The position numbers were made by a program, and so were the translations under genes. Of a stretch of 64,000 nucleotides of DNA, positions 39,974 through 49,096 are shown piece by piece. The DNA is from Salinicoccus luteus DSM 17002. Lineage in GTDB: Bacteria > Bacillota > Bacilli > Staphylococcales > Salinicoccaceae. Where the stretch lies: positions 590,544 through 654,543 of the forward strand of contig NZ_KL544008.1 in NCBI RefSeq assembly GCF_000712035.1, in the 5' to 3' direction. Below the pieces are notes generated by a model. It had not been told where the DNA came from, did no database searches, and worked only from the letters and a program-made list of their open reading frames with translations. Each line of letters begins with the position of its first letter. Positions within the stretch are counted from its first letter, which is position 1.

Positions 39974-40591
39974 ATGATGGATATCAGGACAATATGGGAG
40001 AAGTACAAAATCTGGATTGTTGGTGGCGGTGCGCTTCTGCTGTTCGCAGCAGCGGCATATGCACTGCTATCCCCTGCGCAGAATGTGGAGGTGATGGCCT
40101 ATGAACCGGAGCCGTCCACTGAAGAGCCATCCCCTGAGGAGATGATGGTTGAGGAAGCGACCATTTTTGTGGAAGTAAAAGGGGCTGTGAAGTATCCCGG
40201 GGTGTTCGAACTGCCACCTGATGCCAGGGTGAAGAATGTGCTGGAAATGGCCCAATTGAAAACGGAAGCCGACCTCCTCACCGTCAACCAGTCCATGAAG
40301 CTCACGGACGAGATGGTCATCTATGTCCCTGTCGAAGGAGAGGCGGAAGGCGTCGATCCTGCTGCCGTGCAAGGGCCTGGGGGCGAAGAGGAAGCAGCGA
40401 AGGTGAACATCAACACCGCAACGGTGGAGGAGCTGGTGACACTGAATGGCATTGGGGAAAAGAAGGCGCAGCTCTTCATCGACTACAGGGAGGAGCAGGG
40501 GCTGTTCATGAAGCTCGAAGACATCAAGAATATACCCGGTATCGGCGATAAAACATTTGAAAGTCTGGAGCCATATATTACAATAGATTAA
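39974..40591 (+). CDS. comEA: Competence DNA receptor ComEA
   Basis: Membrane-anchored DNA-binding protein that takes up double-stranded DNA in transformation. 205 residues. One helix at about 14-34, a spacer rich in Glu/Pro, an SLBB-like domain (about 55-115), then the C-terminal helix-hairpin-helix pair (NINTATVEELVTLNGIGEKK, then KNIPGIGDKTFE). GGAGGAGGCGG before the start; ATGs at 39974 and 39977 are equally possible. Terminator upstream and AT-rich leader suggest its own promoter. Confidence 0.95.
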   Translation: MMDIRTIWEKYKIWIVGGGALLLFAAAAYALLSPAQNVEVMAYEPEPSTEEPSPEEMMVEEATIFVEVKGAVKYPGVFELPPDARVKNVLEMAQLKTEADLLTVNQSMKLTDEMVIYVPVEGEAEGVDPAAVQGPGGEEEAAKVNINTATVEELVTLNGIGEKKAQLFIDYREEQGLFMKLEDIKNIPGIGDKTFESLEPYITID

Positions 40592-40616
40592 TGAACAAAT
40601 GACGAGGAGGGATAAA

Positions 40617-41078
40617 ATGAGAATAGACTGGCACCAGTACTTCCTGGCACAGAGTCATCTGCTGAGCCTCCGTTCTACTTGTGAGCGGCTGAAGGTGGGA
40701 ACGACGATTGTGAAGGACAACCGGGTCATTGCCGGGGGATACAATGGGTCCGTATCGGGTGAGGCCCACTGCATAGATGTCGGCTGCCTCGTTGAAGGTG
40801 GCCACTGCATCAGAACCATTCACGCTGAAATAAATGCACTGCTGCAGTGCTCCAAGTTTGGCGTATCAACGGAAGGCGCGAGCATCTATGTTACACACTT
40901 CCCATGTGTGCACTGTACGAAATCCCTGATACAGGCAGGCATCAGCTACATATATTACGCTGAGGACTACAAGAACCATCCGTATGCCCTGGAACTGTTG
41001 GACAAGACGGGAGTCCACTATGAACGCATCGATTTCGACAGGGCAAGTATCATTGATTCTTTTGAAAAGCAGCCATGA
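40617..41078 (+). CDS. comEB: ComEB, dCMP deaminase-family protein
   Basis: 153 residues. Zinc-site motifs HAEINALLQ (H, proton-relay E) and PCVHC are intact, with an extra Cys/His cluster (GEAHCIDVGC ... GGHC). ATG 40617 has GAGGAGGG 6 nt upstream; the in-frame ATG at 40599 precedes that SD. In Bacillus comEB is dispensable for DNA uptake despite its operon. Overlaps comEC by 4 nt. Confidence 0.94.
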   Translation: MRIDWHQYFLAQSHLLSLRSTCERLKVGTTIVKDNRVIAGGYNGSVSGEAHCIDVGCLVEGGHCIRTIHAEINALLQCSKFGVSTEGASIYVTHFPCVHCTKSLIQAGISYIYYAEDYKNHPYALELLDKTGVHYERIDFDRASIIDSFEKQP

Positions 41079-43315
41079 TCCTTTTTCTCATACTCCTCTC
41101 GGTGCTGAATGGATATATCCTGCATGGACAGCCGATTCTGGGAGTGTTTTTCGTCTTTTTCACAAGCCTCATATGCCATAGAAAAATGAAGGGGAAGGCA
41201 TTCCTGCTTTTTCATCTTGGAACAACAGTCATTGTCGCAATGGCTGTTTTTATATTGCCTGAAAAACAGGCTCCCGGCATGATCGACACGCTGACGGTCA
41301 CTGGATATAAATATTCTCAGGATGGCATCGCACATACTGTGGCACACGACGAGGGGCGCTATGATCTGTATCTTGAGGAGGCGGAGAAGCTGCCGATCGG
41401 TGCAGAGTGCTCGGGCCCTTTCGAAGTGACGGTGCCGGACGAACAGAGAAACTTCATCAAGAAGGACGACCTGATGAATATGAGGGTCAATAATCTGGAT
41501 GGGCGGATCTACGCAGCATCGATCGACCCAGGGCTCTGTGCGGAGGGGGTGAGGACATGGGGGATGCGGCTTGCCGATATCCGCGATCGATATATGGAAA
41601 CCGTCCTTGCAGCGACAGACCATGACTACAAGTTCGATATACTTACCCTTTCGATCGGCAACAAGGCATATATCACTTCGGATCTCTTCGATGCCCTCCA
41701 GAAACTCGGCATCTACCATCTCTATGTCATCTCGGGCACCCATGTGGCTTTCATCAGTGCCATACTGTTTCATGTACTGAACCGTTTCAGGCTGGACATC
41801 ACATCAATCAAGCTGCTGATGATTGCCGCACTACTGATGTTCCTGTGCCTCAACTTCTTCAGTCCGAGCGTCTTCCGTGCGGTATTTATGACGGTGACGC
41901 TGCTCCTTGTTTCATTTACAAGAAAGAAACCATATCTCTCTGTCATTTCACTCTCGGCACTGATACAGATCATCATCAATCCATGGATCGTGTTCCATGC
42001 AGGATTTCAGCTATCCTATATAACGACTTTCGTCATCATATTGAGCCGTTATTATTGGAGTGGTGCCAGCTTCTTTACCCAACTGCTCGGCATCACGCTG
42101 CTCGCCGAAATATCAACACTGGTCATCCTGCTTCATCAGTTCAACGAAGTGAGCATCAGCGGCATTGTCATGAACATGATTTTTGTGCCCCTCTTCACCT
42201 CTCTGATTTTCCCGATGGTCATCCTGTTCAATGCCATGGCTTTCATCCATCTGCCGGAAGTCGCCGATATGGCCTATGCGTTTGTCTTTACGGCGTTGAA
42301 GGGAGCCATCACACTGATTGCAAATGGTATGGAGCACCGCATTGCGGTCGCCAATCTGGGACCATTCTGGCTCATCCTGCTGACCCTCATCTCCTATTGG
42401 ATGATGCGGACGCTCTGCCTCAGACAGATCAGGAAATTCCTGATGCTTTCAGCATGCTTCATTCTATCAATATTTCTGATCGACCGTATTCCTCAAGATG
42501 ATTTTACTGTTACAATGGTGGATGTCGGTCAGGGAGATGCCTTTGTCATCGAGGATCATCGGAACCACTCCGTCCTTCTGATCGATACGGGCGGCAAGTA
42601 CTACTACAGGGAAGCGGGACAGAAGCTTTCAGATCGGACCGTATTGCCGTATCTGAAGGAGTCGGGGGTCGACCACATTGATATGATAATCCTGTCGCAT
42701 TTCGACCTGGATCATGTAGGGGAGGCACATCACATCCTCGGGAAAGTACCGGTGGAGCACATATATGCAAACCCCAATGACCCCGGGTTCAATGAGTGGC
42801 ATGAAAGCATGCCGGATGGTTCTGGAGGTGTGGTTATAGATGCGCTGCAGGCAACGGAGCTGCAGGTGGGGGATATCGACATCACGCGGCTTTTCCCCGG
42901 TCCTGAACACCGGGATGATGATCCAAACAGGAATTCCCTCGTACTGAAGGTGCAGACTGGGGCATACAGCTTCCTTTTTACAGGGGATACGGATGAAGAG
43001 ATGGAGCGGTTATGGGTATCGGAGGCAGGACGGATAGAAGGTGACGTGCTGAAGCTTGCCCATCATGGCTCAGACACTTCGACAGGGGAATACTTCATTG
43101 CCAATACCGACTTTACATATGGAATGATATCCGCAGGAGCAGGCAACCGATACGGGCATCCACACCATGAAGTAGTGGAGCGGGCGCAGGATATGGAGCT
43201 TCTCGATACCTCAAAACTCGGCATGGTGCGTTTCAGGATCAAGGGCGGGCGGATGTGTGTCGAAACGAAGCTCGATCCGTCGCGCAATCACTGCATAAAA
43301 AAAAGAGCTGAATGA
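41075..43315 (+). CDS. comEC: Competence DNA channel ComEC
   Basis: Polytopic membrane protein thought to conduct single-stranded DNA into the cell. 746 residues. Two N-terminal helices, an OB-like domain (about 60-175), the Competence core of about nine helices with YHLYVISGTHVAFIS near 215, and a C-terminal metallo-beta-lactamase-like domain with VDVGQGDAFVIE (about 490), SHFDLDHVG (about 545) and LAHHGSDTST (about 665). All domains are complete, so the gene looks functional. Confidence 0.96.
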   Translation: MILFLILLSVLNGYILHGQPILGVFFVFFTSLICHRKMKGKAFLLFHLGTTVIVAMAVFILPEKQAPGMIDTLTVTGYKYSQDGIAHTVAHDEGRYDLYLEEAEKLPIGAECSGPFEVTVPDEQRNFIKKDDLMNMRVNNLDGRIYAASIDPGLCAEGVRTWGMRLADIRDRYMETVLAATDHDYKFDILTLSIGNKAYITSDLFDALQKLGIYHLYVISGTHVAFISAILFHVLNRFRLDITSIKLLMIAALLMFLCLNFFSPSVFRAVFMTVTLLLVSFTRKKPYLSVISLSALIQIIINPWIVFHAGFQLSYITTFVIILSRYYWSGASFFTQLLGITLLAEISTLVILLHQFNEVSISGIVMNMIFVPLFTSLIFPMVILFNAMAFIHLPEVADMAYAFVFTALKGAITLIANGMEHRIAVANLGPFWLILLTLISYWMMRTLCLRQIRKFLMLSACFILSIFLIDRIPQDDFTVTMVDVGQGDAFVIEDHRNHSVLLIDTGGKYYYREAGQKLSDRTVLPYLKESGVDHIDMIILSHFDLDHVGEAHHILGKVPVEHIYANPNDPGFNEWHESMPDGSGGVVIDALQATELQVGDIDITRLFPGPEHRDDDPNRNSLVLKVQTGAYSFLFTGDTDEEMERLWVSEAGRIEGDVLKLAHHGSDTSTGEYFIANTDFTYGMISAGAGNRYGHPHHEVVERAQDMELLDTSKLGMVRFRIKGGRMCVETKLDPSRNHCIKKRAE

Positions 43316-43326
43316 TCAGCTCTTTT
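43301..43326. terminator. Shared terminator of comEC and yqzM
   Basis: AAAAGAGCTGA / TCAGCTCTTTT with a 4-nt loop, overlapping the comEC stop and the end of the convergent yqzM. A run of A on one side and TTTTA on the other suit both directions. Confidence 0.78.
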
Positions 43327-43459
43327 ATCCGGCAACAATCTGGAAGATCTGGGCTACAACATAGATTGCAGTAAGCCCAAGGAATCCGACGATGAAGCCG
43401 AGTCCGGAATCAACAACATCATTGTTCTTTGATTGTACATGCTTTTCGAATTTATTCAT
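43325..43459 (-). CDS. yqzM: YqzM-family small membrane protein
   Basis: 44 residues: MNKFEKHVQSKNNDVVDSGL then a membrane helix ending QIFQIVAG. Pattern MNxFEKxVQSKxND matches B. subtilis YqzM, which also lies on the opposite strand between comEC and holA. A perfect AGGAGG lies 6 nt before the ATG. Function unknown. Its size means it is easily missed in annotation. Confidence 0.9.
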   Translation of the reverse strand: MNKFEKHVQSKNNDVVDSGLGFIVGFLGLTAIYVVAQIFQIVAG

Positions 43460-43551
43460 GAGATAACCTCCTAAACATATCACTAATAGTATAGGATATT
43501 TATTATAAAAAAGCTATAATGGATTTACAATTAATACAGGAGTGACTTTAA

Positions 43552-44514
43552 ATGGAACGATTACAGCTAATACACGGCAGCAATACCATGAGGATTTCCG
43601 AAAAGGCAAAAACACTGGCTCAATCCTATGTAAAAGACCCGGATGCCTTCAGCATAGTCACCCTGAATTACAAAGAGACACCGGTTGAAGGAATCATAGA
43701 AGAGGCCCAGACGCTGCCCTTCCTGTCCGATGCGAAAGCCATCATCGTGGAGGATGCATTCTCCTTCACCGGGGCCAAAGTGCGCTCGGAAGTCGAGCAC
43801 AACATCGACCTGCTCGTGGAATATATCAATAATAAGAATGACGATACCCTCGTCATCTTCAAAGTATACAGTGAACAATTGGATAACAGAAAGAAGATCA
43901 CCAAACTGATGAAGTCGAAAGGAAAAGTCACTGAAATCAGTGAGATGACCGAGCAGGAAGTCCGCAGCCATATAAAAAGTGCAGCGGAAGATGCAGGAGT
44001 CCATCTGGAACCCGACGCCCTCGACCTCTTCATTCAACTGGTCGGCATCAAGTATGAGCATGTGACCAACGAACTCGGGAAGCTCCTCCTGTATGTGGAG
44101 GAGACCATCACAAGAGGGGATGTCCAGGAGATTGTGAGTGTCAGCCTGGAGCAGAACATCTTCAAACTGACGGACTTCATACTCTCGGGCAGGAAGGCGG
44201 AGGCCGTGAGGCTGCTCAGGGTGCTGATTCTGCAGAATGAAGAGCCGATGCAGCTCCTGCACCTCATCATCAGCCAGCTTAGGCTCCTGTACCAGGTGAA
44301 GCTGATGCAGGGGGAAGGCTACCAGGGGGACTCCATTGCGAAATCACTCAAAGTTCATCCATACAGGGTGAAGCTGGCAAGCCGTGAAGTCAGGAAGTAC
44401 CGCCAGGAAGAGCTTGAACACAAAATGGTCAAGTGCCGGGACATCGACTACAAGTTCAAATCCAGCTACCTGGACAGGCAGAGCCTGTTTGAACTCTTCA
44501 TTATGGAGATATAG
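43552..44514 (+). CDS. holA: DNA polymerase III subunit delta
   Basis: Clamp-loader subunit that opens the sliding clamp. 320 residues, full length. N-terminal LQLIHGSNTMRISEKAK, central MTEQEVRSHIKSAAEDAGV, and the C-terminal collar region DYKFKSSYLD. ACAGGAGTG upstream is the SD and TATAAT at 43515-43520 a -10 candidate. Confidence 0.95.
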   Translation: MERLQLIHGSNTMRISEKAKTLAQSYVKDPDAFSIVTLNYKETPVEGIIEEAQTLPFLSDAKAIIVEDAFSFTGAKVRSEVEHNIDLLVEYINNKNDDTLVIFKVYSEQLDNRKKITKLMKSKGKVTEISEMTEQEVRSHIKSAAEDAGVHLEPDALDLFIQLVGIKYEHVTNELGKLLLYVEETITRGDVQEIVSVSLEQNIFKLTDFILSGRKAEAVRLLRVLILQNEEPMQLLHLIISQLRLLYQVKLMQGEGYQGDSIAKSLKVHPYRVKLASREVRKYRQEELEHKMVKCRDIDYKFKSSYLDRQSLFELFIMEI

Positions 44515-44558
44515 AAACCGCCCCCTCCAGAAGCGTTCGAAGGGGGCGGTTTTCATTT
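44515..44558 (+). terminator. Terminator after holA
   Basis: Eleven-bp stem AAACCGCCCCC / GGGGGCGGTTT (44515-44525 / 44542-44552) with a 16-nt loop, followed by TTCATTTTC. Confidence 0.8.
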
Positions 44559-44562
44559 TCGG

Positions 44563-44593
44563 CAAAAAAATAAAACCTTCCTGTGGAAGGTCT
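44563..44593 (-). terminator. Terminator of rpsT
   Basis: On the minus strand ACCTTCC / GGAAGGT with loop ACA, then TTTATTTTTTT. Confidence 0.85.
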
Positions 44594-44838
44594 TATTTTG
44601 CCATGAGCTTGGATTTCATACGTGCTGCTTTGTTGCCGTGGATCAAGTTCTTTTTGGAAGCTTTATCTACGTGTTTCACAGCGTTTGAAACGAGTGTCTC
44701 AACGTTTTCTGAATTATTTTCTTTAGCAGTCATTGCGCGTTTGACAGCTGTGCGCATCTCACTTTTTTGAGCAATGTTCTGATTATGAGCGGATTCAGTA
44801 GTCTTCACTCTTTTGATTGCTGATTTAATGTTAGGCAT
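44593..44838 (-). CDS. rpsT: 30S ribosomal protein S20
   Basis: 81 residues, basic: MPNIKSAIKRVKTTESAHN and the closing NKAARMKSKLMAK are typical. ATG 44838 has GTGGAGGTG 7 nt before; the frame runs further upstream to 44868 but without support. Located between holA and lepA on the opposite strand, as in Bacillales. Confidence 0.97.
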   Translation of the reverse strand: MPNIKSAIKRVKTTESAHNQNIAQKSEMRTAVKRAMTAKENNSENVETLVSNAVKHVDKASKKNLIHGNKAARMKSKLMAK

Positions 44839-44888
44839 TGCATTCACCTCCACCTTGTAGTTGTACAACTTTTATTGCAACAAAAAGT

Positions 44889-44917
44889 ATTTTACCAAAT
44901 ATCCCGCCGTTATGCAA
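44889..44917 (-). promoter_or_regulatory. Promoter of rpsT
   Basis: Minus strand TTGCAT (44917-44912), 17-nt spacer, TAAAAT (44894-44889). It leaves a leader of about 40-45 nt that could carry autoregulation, not seen as a defined structure. Confidence 0.65.
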
Positions 44918-44934
44918 TATAAATGGAAAATGAA

Positions 44935-44963
44935 TTGAATGAAATTATGTTTGTTGTTATAAT
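44935..44963 (+). promoter_or_regulatory. Promoter of lepA
   Basis: TTGAAT, 17-nt spacer, TATAAT. Back-to-back with the rpsT promoter, with 17 nt between the two -35 boxes. Confidence 0.75.
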
Positions 44964-44999
44964 ACAACCACTGTCTAATAAGAGAAAGTTGGAAGATAT

Positions 45000-46823
45000 A
45001 TGAATGATCAAGAGCGTTTGAAACGTCAGGAAAAAATAAGGAACTTTTCAATCATCGCCCATATTGATCACGGCAAGAGTACACTCGCAGACCGTATTCT
45101 TGAAAACACCAAGTCCGTCACATCAAGGGAGATGAAAGCGCAGCTCCTGGATTCGATGGATCTGGAACGTGAGCGCGGCATCACAATCAAATTGAATGCG
45201 GTACAGCTTAAATATACTGCCAAAGACGGGGAAGACTACATCTTCCATCTGATCGATACACCGGGACATGTCGACTTTACATACGAGGTCTCGAGGTCTC
45301 TTGCGGCGTGTGAAGGCGCCGTGCTTGTCGTGGATGCGGCACAGGGCATTGAAGCACAGACACTTGCCAATGTGTATCTGGCACTGGATAATGATCTCGA
45401 GCTGATACCTGTCATCAACAAGATCGACCTGCCTGCAGCAGACCCGGACCGGATTGCCCAGGAGGTGGAGGATGTCATCGGACTCGACAAGGACGAGGCC
45501 ATCCATGCATCGGCAAAGGCGAACATCGGCATCGAGGAGATACTGGAGCGTGTCGTTGAAACGGTCCCTGCACCGGCTGGGGATCCCTCCGCACCGCTCA
45601 AGGCACTGATCTTCGATTCTGTCTTCGATCCATACCGGGGAGTCATCTCCTCCATCCGTATTATGGAAGGCACGGTAAAGCCTGGGGATAAGATCAAGAT
45701 GATGGCGACCGGAAAGGAATTTGAAGTGGCTGAAGTCGGCATCAACACACCAAAGCCGCTGCCTGTTAAGGAACTGACCGTTGGAGATGTCGGCTATCTC
45801 ATGGCATCTGTGAAGAATGTCAGCGATTCCCGCGTCGGGGATACGATCACTCTGGCCAACAATCCGGCGGAAACACCGCTTGAAGGCTACAAGAAGATGA
45901 ATCCGATGGTCTACTGTGGAATCTACCCAATTGATACCGGGAAATACAACGACTTGCGCGAGGCGCTTGAGAAGCTCGAGCTGAACGACTCCTCCCTCGT
46001 CTATGAGCCGGAAACATCGCAGGCGCTCGGATTCGGTTTCCGTACCGGATTCCTCGGACTGCTCCATATGGAAATCGTCCAGGAACGCATCGAGCGTGAA
46101 TTCGGCATCGAACTGATTGCGACCGCCCCTTCAGTAATCTACGAAGTGTACATGACGGACGGCTCTGTGATTACAGTGGATAATCCTGCTGAAATGCCGG
46201 ATCCACAAAAGGTGGACCATATCGAAGAACCCTACGTCAAGTCCACCGTCATGGTCCCAAGCGACTATGTCGGAGCTGTGATGGAACTCTGCCAGAAGAA
46301 GCGCGGCAACTTCATCAATATGGACTATCTGGATGACATCCGTGTCAACATCATCTATGAGATCCCGCTGTCGGAAGTCGTATTCGACTTCTTTGACCAG
46401 CTTAAGAGCCAGACGAAGGGCTACGCTTCATTCGACTATGAACTGATCGGCTATCAGGAAAGCAGACTGGTCAAGATGGACATACTGCTGAACAACGAGA
46501 AGGTCGATGCACTCAGTGTCATTGTCCACCGTGACTTCGCATATGACCGGGGCAAGAATATCGTGGAGAAGCTCAAGACCCTCATTCCGCGCCAGCAGTT
46601 CGAAGTGCCGGTCCAGGCGGCAATCGGAAACAAGGTCATTGCGCGGACGAACATCAAATCGATGGGCAAGAACGTGCTGTCCAAGTGCTACGGGGGAGAC
46701 ATCAGCCGAAAACGCAAGCTGCTTGAGAAGCAGAAAGAAGGAAAGAAAAAAATGAAGGCAGTCGGAAATGTCGAGATACCTCAGGAGGCATTCCTTTCTG
46801 TACTTAAGATGGATGAAGAGTAA
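45000..46823 (+). CDS. lepA: Elongation factor 4 (LepA)
   Basis: Ribosome-associated GTPase acting in translation or 30S biogenesis. 607 residues. G1 AHIDHGKST near residue 20, G2/G3 ERERGIT and DTPGHVDF, G4 NKIDLP near 140; the LepA-specific C-terminal domain ends with [21 protein letters not shown]-type residues and a basic tail. GGAAG serves as SD. lepA-hemW-hrcA is the conserved order. Confidence 0.97.
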   Translation: MNDQERLKRQEKIRNFSIIAHIDHGKSTLADRILENTKSVTSREMKAQLLDSMDLERERGITIKLNAVQLKYTAKDGEDYIFHLIDTPGHVDFTYEVSRSLAACEGAVLVVDAAQGIEAQTLANVYLALDNDLELIPVINKIDLPAADPDRIAQEVEDVIGLDKDEAIHASAKANIGIEEILERVVETVPAPAGDPSAPLKALIFDSVFDPYRGVISSIRIMEGTVKPGDKIKMMATGKEFEVAEVGINTPKPLPVKELTVGDVGYLMASVKNVSDSRVGDTITLANNPAETPLEGYKKMNPMVYCGIYPIDTGKYNDLREALEKLELNDSSLVYEPETSQALGFGFRTGFLGLLHMEIVQERIEREFGIELIATAPSVIYEVYMTDGSVITVDNPAEMPDPQKVDHIEEPYVKSTVMVPSDYVGAVMELCQKKRGNFINMDYLDDIRVNIIYEIPLSEVVFDFFDQLKSQTKGYASFDYELIGYQESRLVKMDILLNNEKVDALSVIVHRDFAYDRGKNIVEKLKTLIPRQQFEVPVQAAIGNKVIARTNIKSMGKNVLSKCYGGDISRKRKLLEKQKEGKKKMKAVGNVEIPQEAFLSVLKMDEE

Positions 46824-46850
46824 AAGCCACTATCAAGTGGCTTTTACTTT
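46821..46850 (+). terminator. Terminator between lepA and hemW
   Basis: AAAAGCCACT / AGTGGCTTTT, loop ATCA, then ACTTTTG. It sits just before the hemW SD. Confidence 0.8.
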
Positions 46851-46866
46851 TGAAAGGAGTGAAAAA

Positions 46867-47982
46867 ATGGTTGAGAGTCTTTATATTCATATACCCTTTT
46901 GCAACCGCATATGCACGTACTGTGACTTCAACAAGGTACTGATCAAAAACCAGCCGGTCGACGACTATCTGGATGCACTGATCCGGGAAATTGAAATGAT
47001 CGAGGAGGACCGCATGAAGACCATATTTGTCGGCGGGGGGACACCCACGGCACTGACGGAGGCGCAGCTAGCCCGCCTCCTTGAAGTGGTCACCGGGAAA
47101 TTCACGGTGACTGATGAGTTCACATTCGAGGCCAACCCCGACGAGCTGACTCCCGGAAAGCTGGATGTCCTGAAAAGCTTCGGTGTGAACCGCATCAGCC
47201 TCGGTGTGCAGACGTTCAACGAGGATCTTTTGAAAGTGCTTGGCCGTTCCCATGGCTACGACGATATATTCAACGCCATCAGTCACATGGAGAAGATCGG
47301 TCTCGACAACTATTCGCTCGACCTGATGTACAACCTGCCCGGGGAGACGATGGAAGATATAGAAGACAGCCTGCGCCACGTCGAGCGCCTCAAACCCAAG
47401 CACATTTCCTGGTATTCCCTGATCATCGAACCGCATACCGTGTTCTACAACCAGATCAGGAAAGGCAGGATGCAGGTGGATGACGATTCAGCGGAGGGGG
47501 AGAAGTATTTCCATATCATTGAATCCCTGGAGAAGCTTGGCTATCCGCAGTATGAAATCTCGAATTTCTCGACAGCACAGTACGAATCCGCCCACAACAA
47601 GACATACTGGCTGAACGAATCCTACTATGGTGCCGGAGCCGGCAGCCATGGATATGTCGATGGTACAAGGTACTACAATATCAAGCCGGTCAACCATTAT
47701 ATCCAGTCCATGCAGGAGTCCGGCAGCGTCGTCAAGGAAACGCTGCCGCTGGATGAGAAGGCCAGGATGGAAGAGGAGATGTTCCTGGGGCTGCGGATGA
47801 ACAGGGGTGTCGAAGTTGCCAGATTCAACAGGAAGTTCGACCGGCCGATGGATGATGTATATGGCACTGTAATTGAGCAGGAAATCGAAAAGGGACATCT
47901 TGAGGAACAGGACGGATTCATTTCGCTGACAGAGAAGGGACGGCTGGTGGGGAACACCGTCTTTATGGAGTTCCTCCTCTAG
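46867..47982 (+). CDS. hemW: Heme chaperone HemW (radical SAM)
   Basis: 371 residues. The [4Fe-4S] motif CNRICTYC gives C12, C16 and C19 after HIPF; FVGGGTPTAL near 55 and SLGVQTFNEDLL near 115 follow. HemW binds heme and is not a coproporphyrinogen dehydrogenase, although often annotated as HemN. ATG 46867 follows AAAGGAG; the open frame extends upstream into lepA without SD support. Confidence 0.93.
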   Translation: MVESLYIHIPFCNRICTYCDFNKVLIKNQPVDDYLDALIREIEMIEEDRMKTIFVGGGTPTALTEAQLARLLEVVTGKFTVTDEFTFEANPDELTPGKLDVLKSFGVNRISLGVQTFNEDLLKVLGRSHGYDDIFNAISHMEKIGLDNYSLDLMYNLPGETMEDIEDSLRHVERLKPKHISWYSLIIEPHTVFYNQIRKGRMQVDDDSAEGEKYFHIIESLEKLGYPQYEISNFSTAQYESAHNKTYWLNESYYGAGAGSHGYVDGTRYYNIKPVNHYIQSMQESGSVVKETLPLDEKARMEEEMFLGLRMNRGVEVARFNRKFDRPMDDVYGTVIEQEIEKGHLEEQDGFISLTEKGRLVGNTVFMEFLL

Positions 47983-48015
47983 AAAACGGTTTTCAGCAAT
48001 TATCGAACATAAGGA

Positions 48016-48044
48016 TTGACATACTTTGACCATTTTGATAAATT
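48016..48044 (+). promoter_or_regulatory. SigA promoter of the hrcA operon
   Basis: TTGACA, 17-nt spacer, TAAATT with upstream TG (TGATAAATT, an extended -10). The CIRCE element begins 5 nt downstream, over the expected transcription start. Confidence 0.82.
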
Positions 48045-48048
48045 AATA

Positions 48049-48075
48049 TTGGCACTTAAGGATATAGAGTGCTAA
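48049..48075 (+). promoter_or_regulatory. CIRCE operator (HrcA binding site)
   Basis: TTGGCACTT-N9-GAGTGCTAA. The right arm is the exact consensus; the left arm differs from TTAGCACTC at positions 3 and 9. Spacer length is the canonical nine. Expected to mediate HrcA repression of hrcA-grpE-dnaK(-dnaJ). Confidence 0.92.
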
Positions 48076-48082
48076 TGAGGTG

Positions 48083-49096
48083 ATGTCAATTTTAACCCAA
48101 AGACAGGAGATCATTCTTTTTTCAATAGTCGATGACTTTTTGAAGGTTATGATGCCGATCAGTTCCAAACATCTGATTGAAAAGTACAGACTTGACATCT
48201 CTTCGGCAACAGTAAGAAATGAAATGGCCAAGCTGGAAGCAGACGGCTTCCTTACCAAACCCCATACATCAGCGGGAAGGATTCCCTCGAGGAAGGCATT
48301 GCGCTTCTATATTAATATGCTCAATAAGCAGATCGGCGAATCCGAAGACCAGCTGAACTTCAACATCATCCCGGAAGCGGGCGGGGATATGGACAGGAAC
48401 GAAATGAGCCGCTCCCTGGCCGATATGATCAGCAATACGACCCAGTATCTGACACAGGTTTCATTGGCCGAAGAGGATGAGATAGTCAAAGGTCTTTTTC
48501 TGACACCCATCACCACAAATACACTACTCCTTATCATCGTCCTTGAGTCGGGAACCATCAGAAAAATACCGGTTGAAATGGATGGAAATGTCACTGTTCC
48601 AGAGCTTGAGAAGCTTGGTAATGAAATGAACCTGCTCTCATATGGACAACCCGTGAGCAGCCTGCCGTCCATCATCCATGCGATGCGGGTCAGACGTCAG
48701 CTCGGCGCTCTCAAATCAAGCATCATCAACGCGGTCATTGACGGAATAGGCGAGCCGCAGCAGGTGGTCGGACATTCGGGCTTCAATCATCTGATCCACC
48801 AGATCAGCACGGATATCAGTACATTACAGCTGCTGTATGATGATATGGAATCGGATCAGTTGAATGATATCATCGATCTCAATACAATAGATGGGGTCGA
48901 CGTATATTTCAGTGATGAGCTGAATCGGGATTATGATTCCATCTCGGTCATTGCGACTAATTTCAACGTCAATGGCATGAGTGGGAATCTTATGATAATT
49001 GGTCCTGAGATAATGGGGTACAAGGAAGTCATCCGGCTGATGTACTCCATACGGAACCAGGAAATAAAAAGGAGTGATCGCAGTGACGGAGAATAA
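48083..49096 (+). CDS. hrcA: Heat-inducible transcription repressor HrcA
   Basis: 337 residues. N-terminal winged helix with the HrcA signature SSATVRNEMAKLEADGFLTKPHTSAGRIPS. Binds CIRCE and needs GroEL for activity in Bacillus. The start is uncertain: ATG 48083 and GTG 48080 are adjacent and the AGGTG SD is very close to both. First gene after the CIRCE site; its 3' end overlaps grpE by 14 nt. Confidence 0.95.
   Translation: MSILTQRQEIILFSIVDDFLKVMMPISSKHLIEKYRLDISSATVRNEMAKLEADGFLTKPHTSAGRIPSRKALRFYINMLNKQIGESEDQLNFNIIPEAGGDMDRNEMSRSLADMISNTTQYLTQVSLAEEDEIVKGLFLTPITTNTLLLIIVLESGTIRKIPVEMDGNVTVPELEKLGNEMNLLSYGQPVSSLPSIIHAMRVRRQLGALKSSIINAVIDGIGEPQQVVGHSGFNHLIHQISTDISTLQLLYDDMESDQLNDIIDLNTIDGVDVYFSDELNRDYDSISVIATNFNVNGMSGNLMIIGPEIMGYKEVIRLMYSIRNQEIKRSDRSDGE

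Noticed and set aside
47984-48000. GAAAAC/GTTTTC repeat after hemW as a terminator
   Set aside because: Only about five base pairs with a minimal loop and no T tract.
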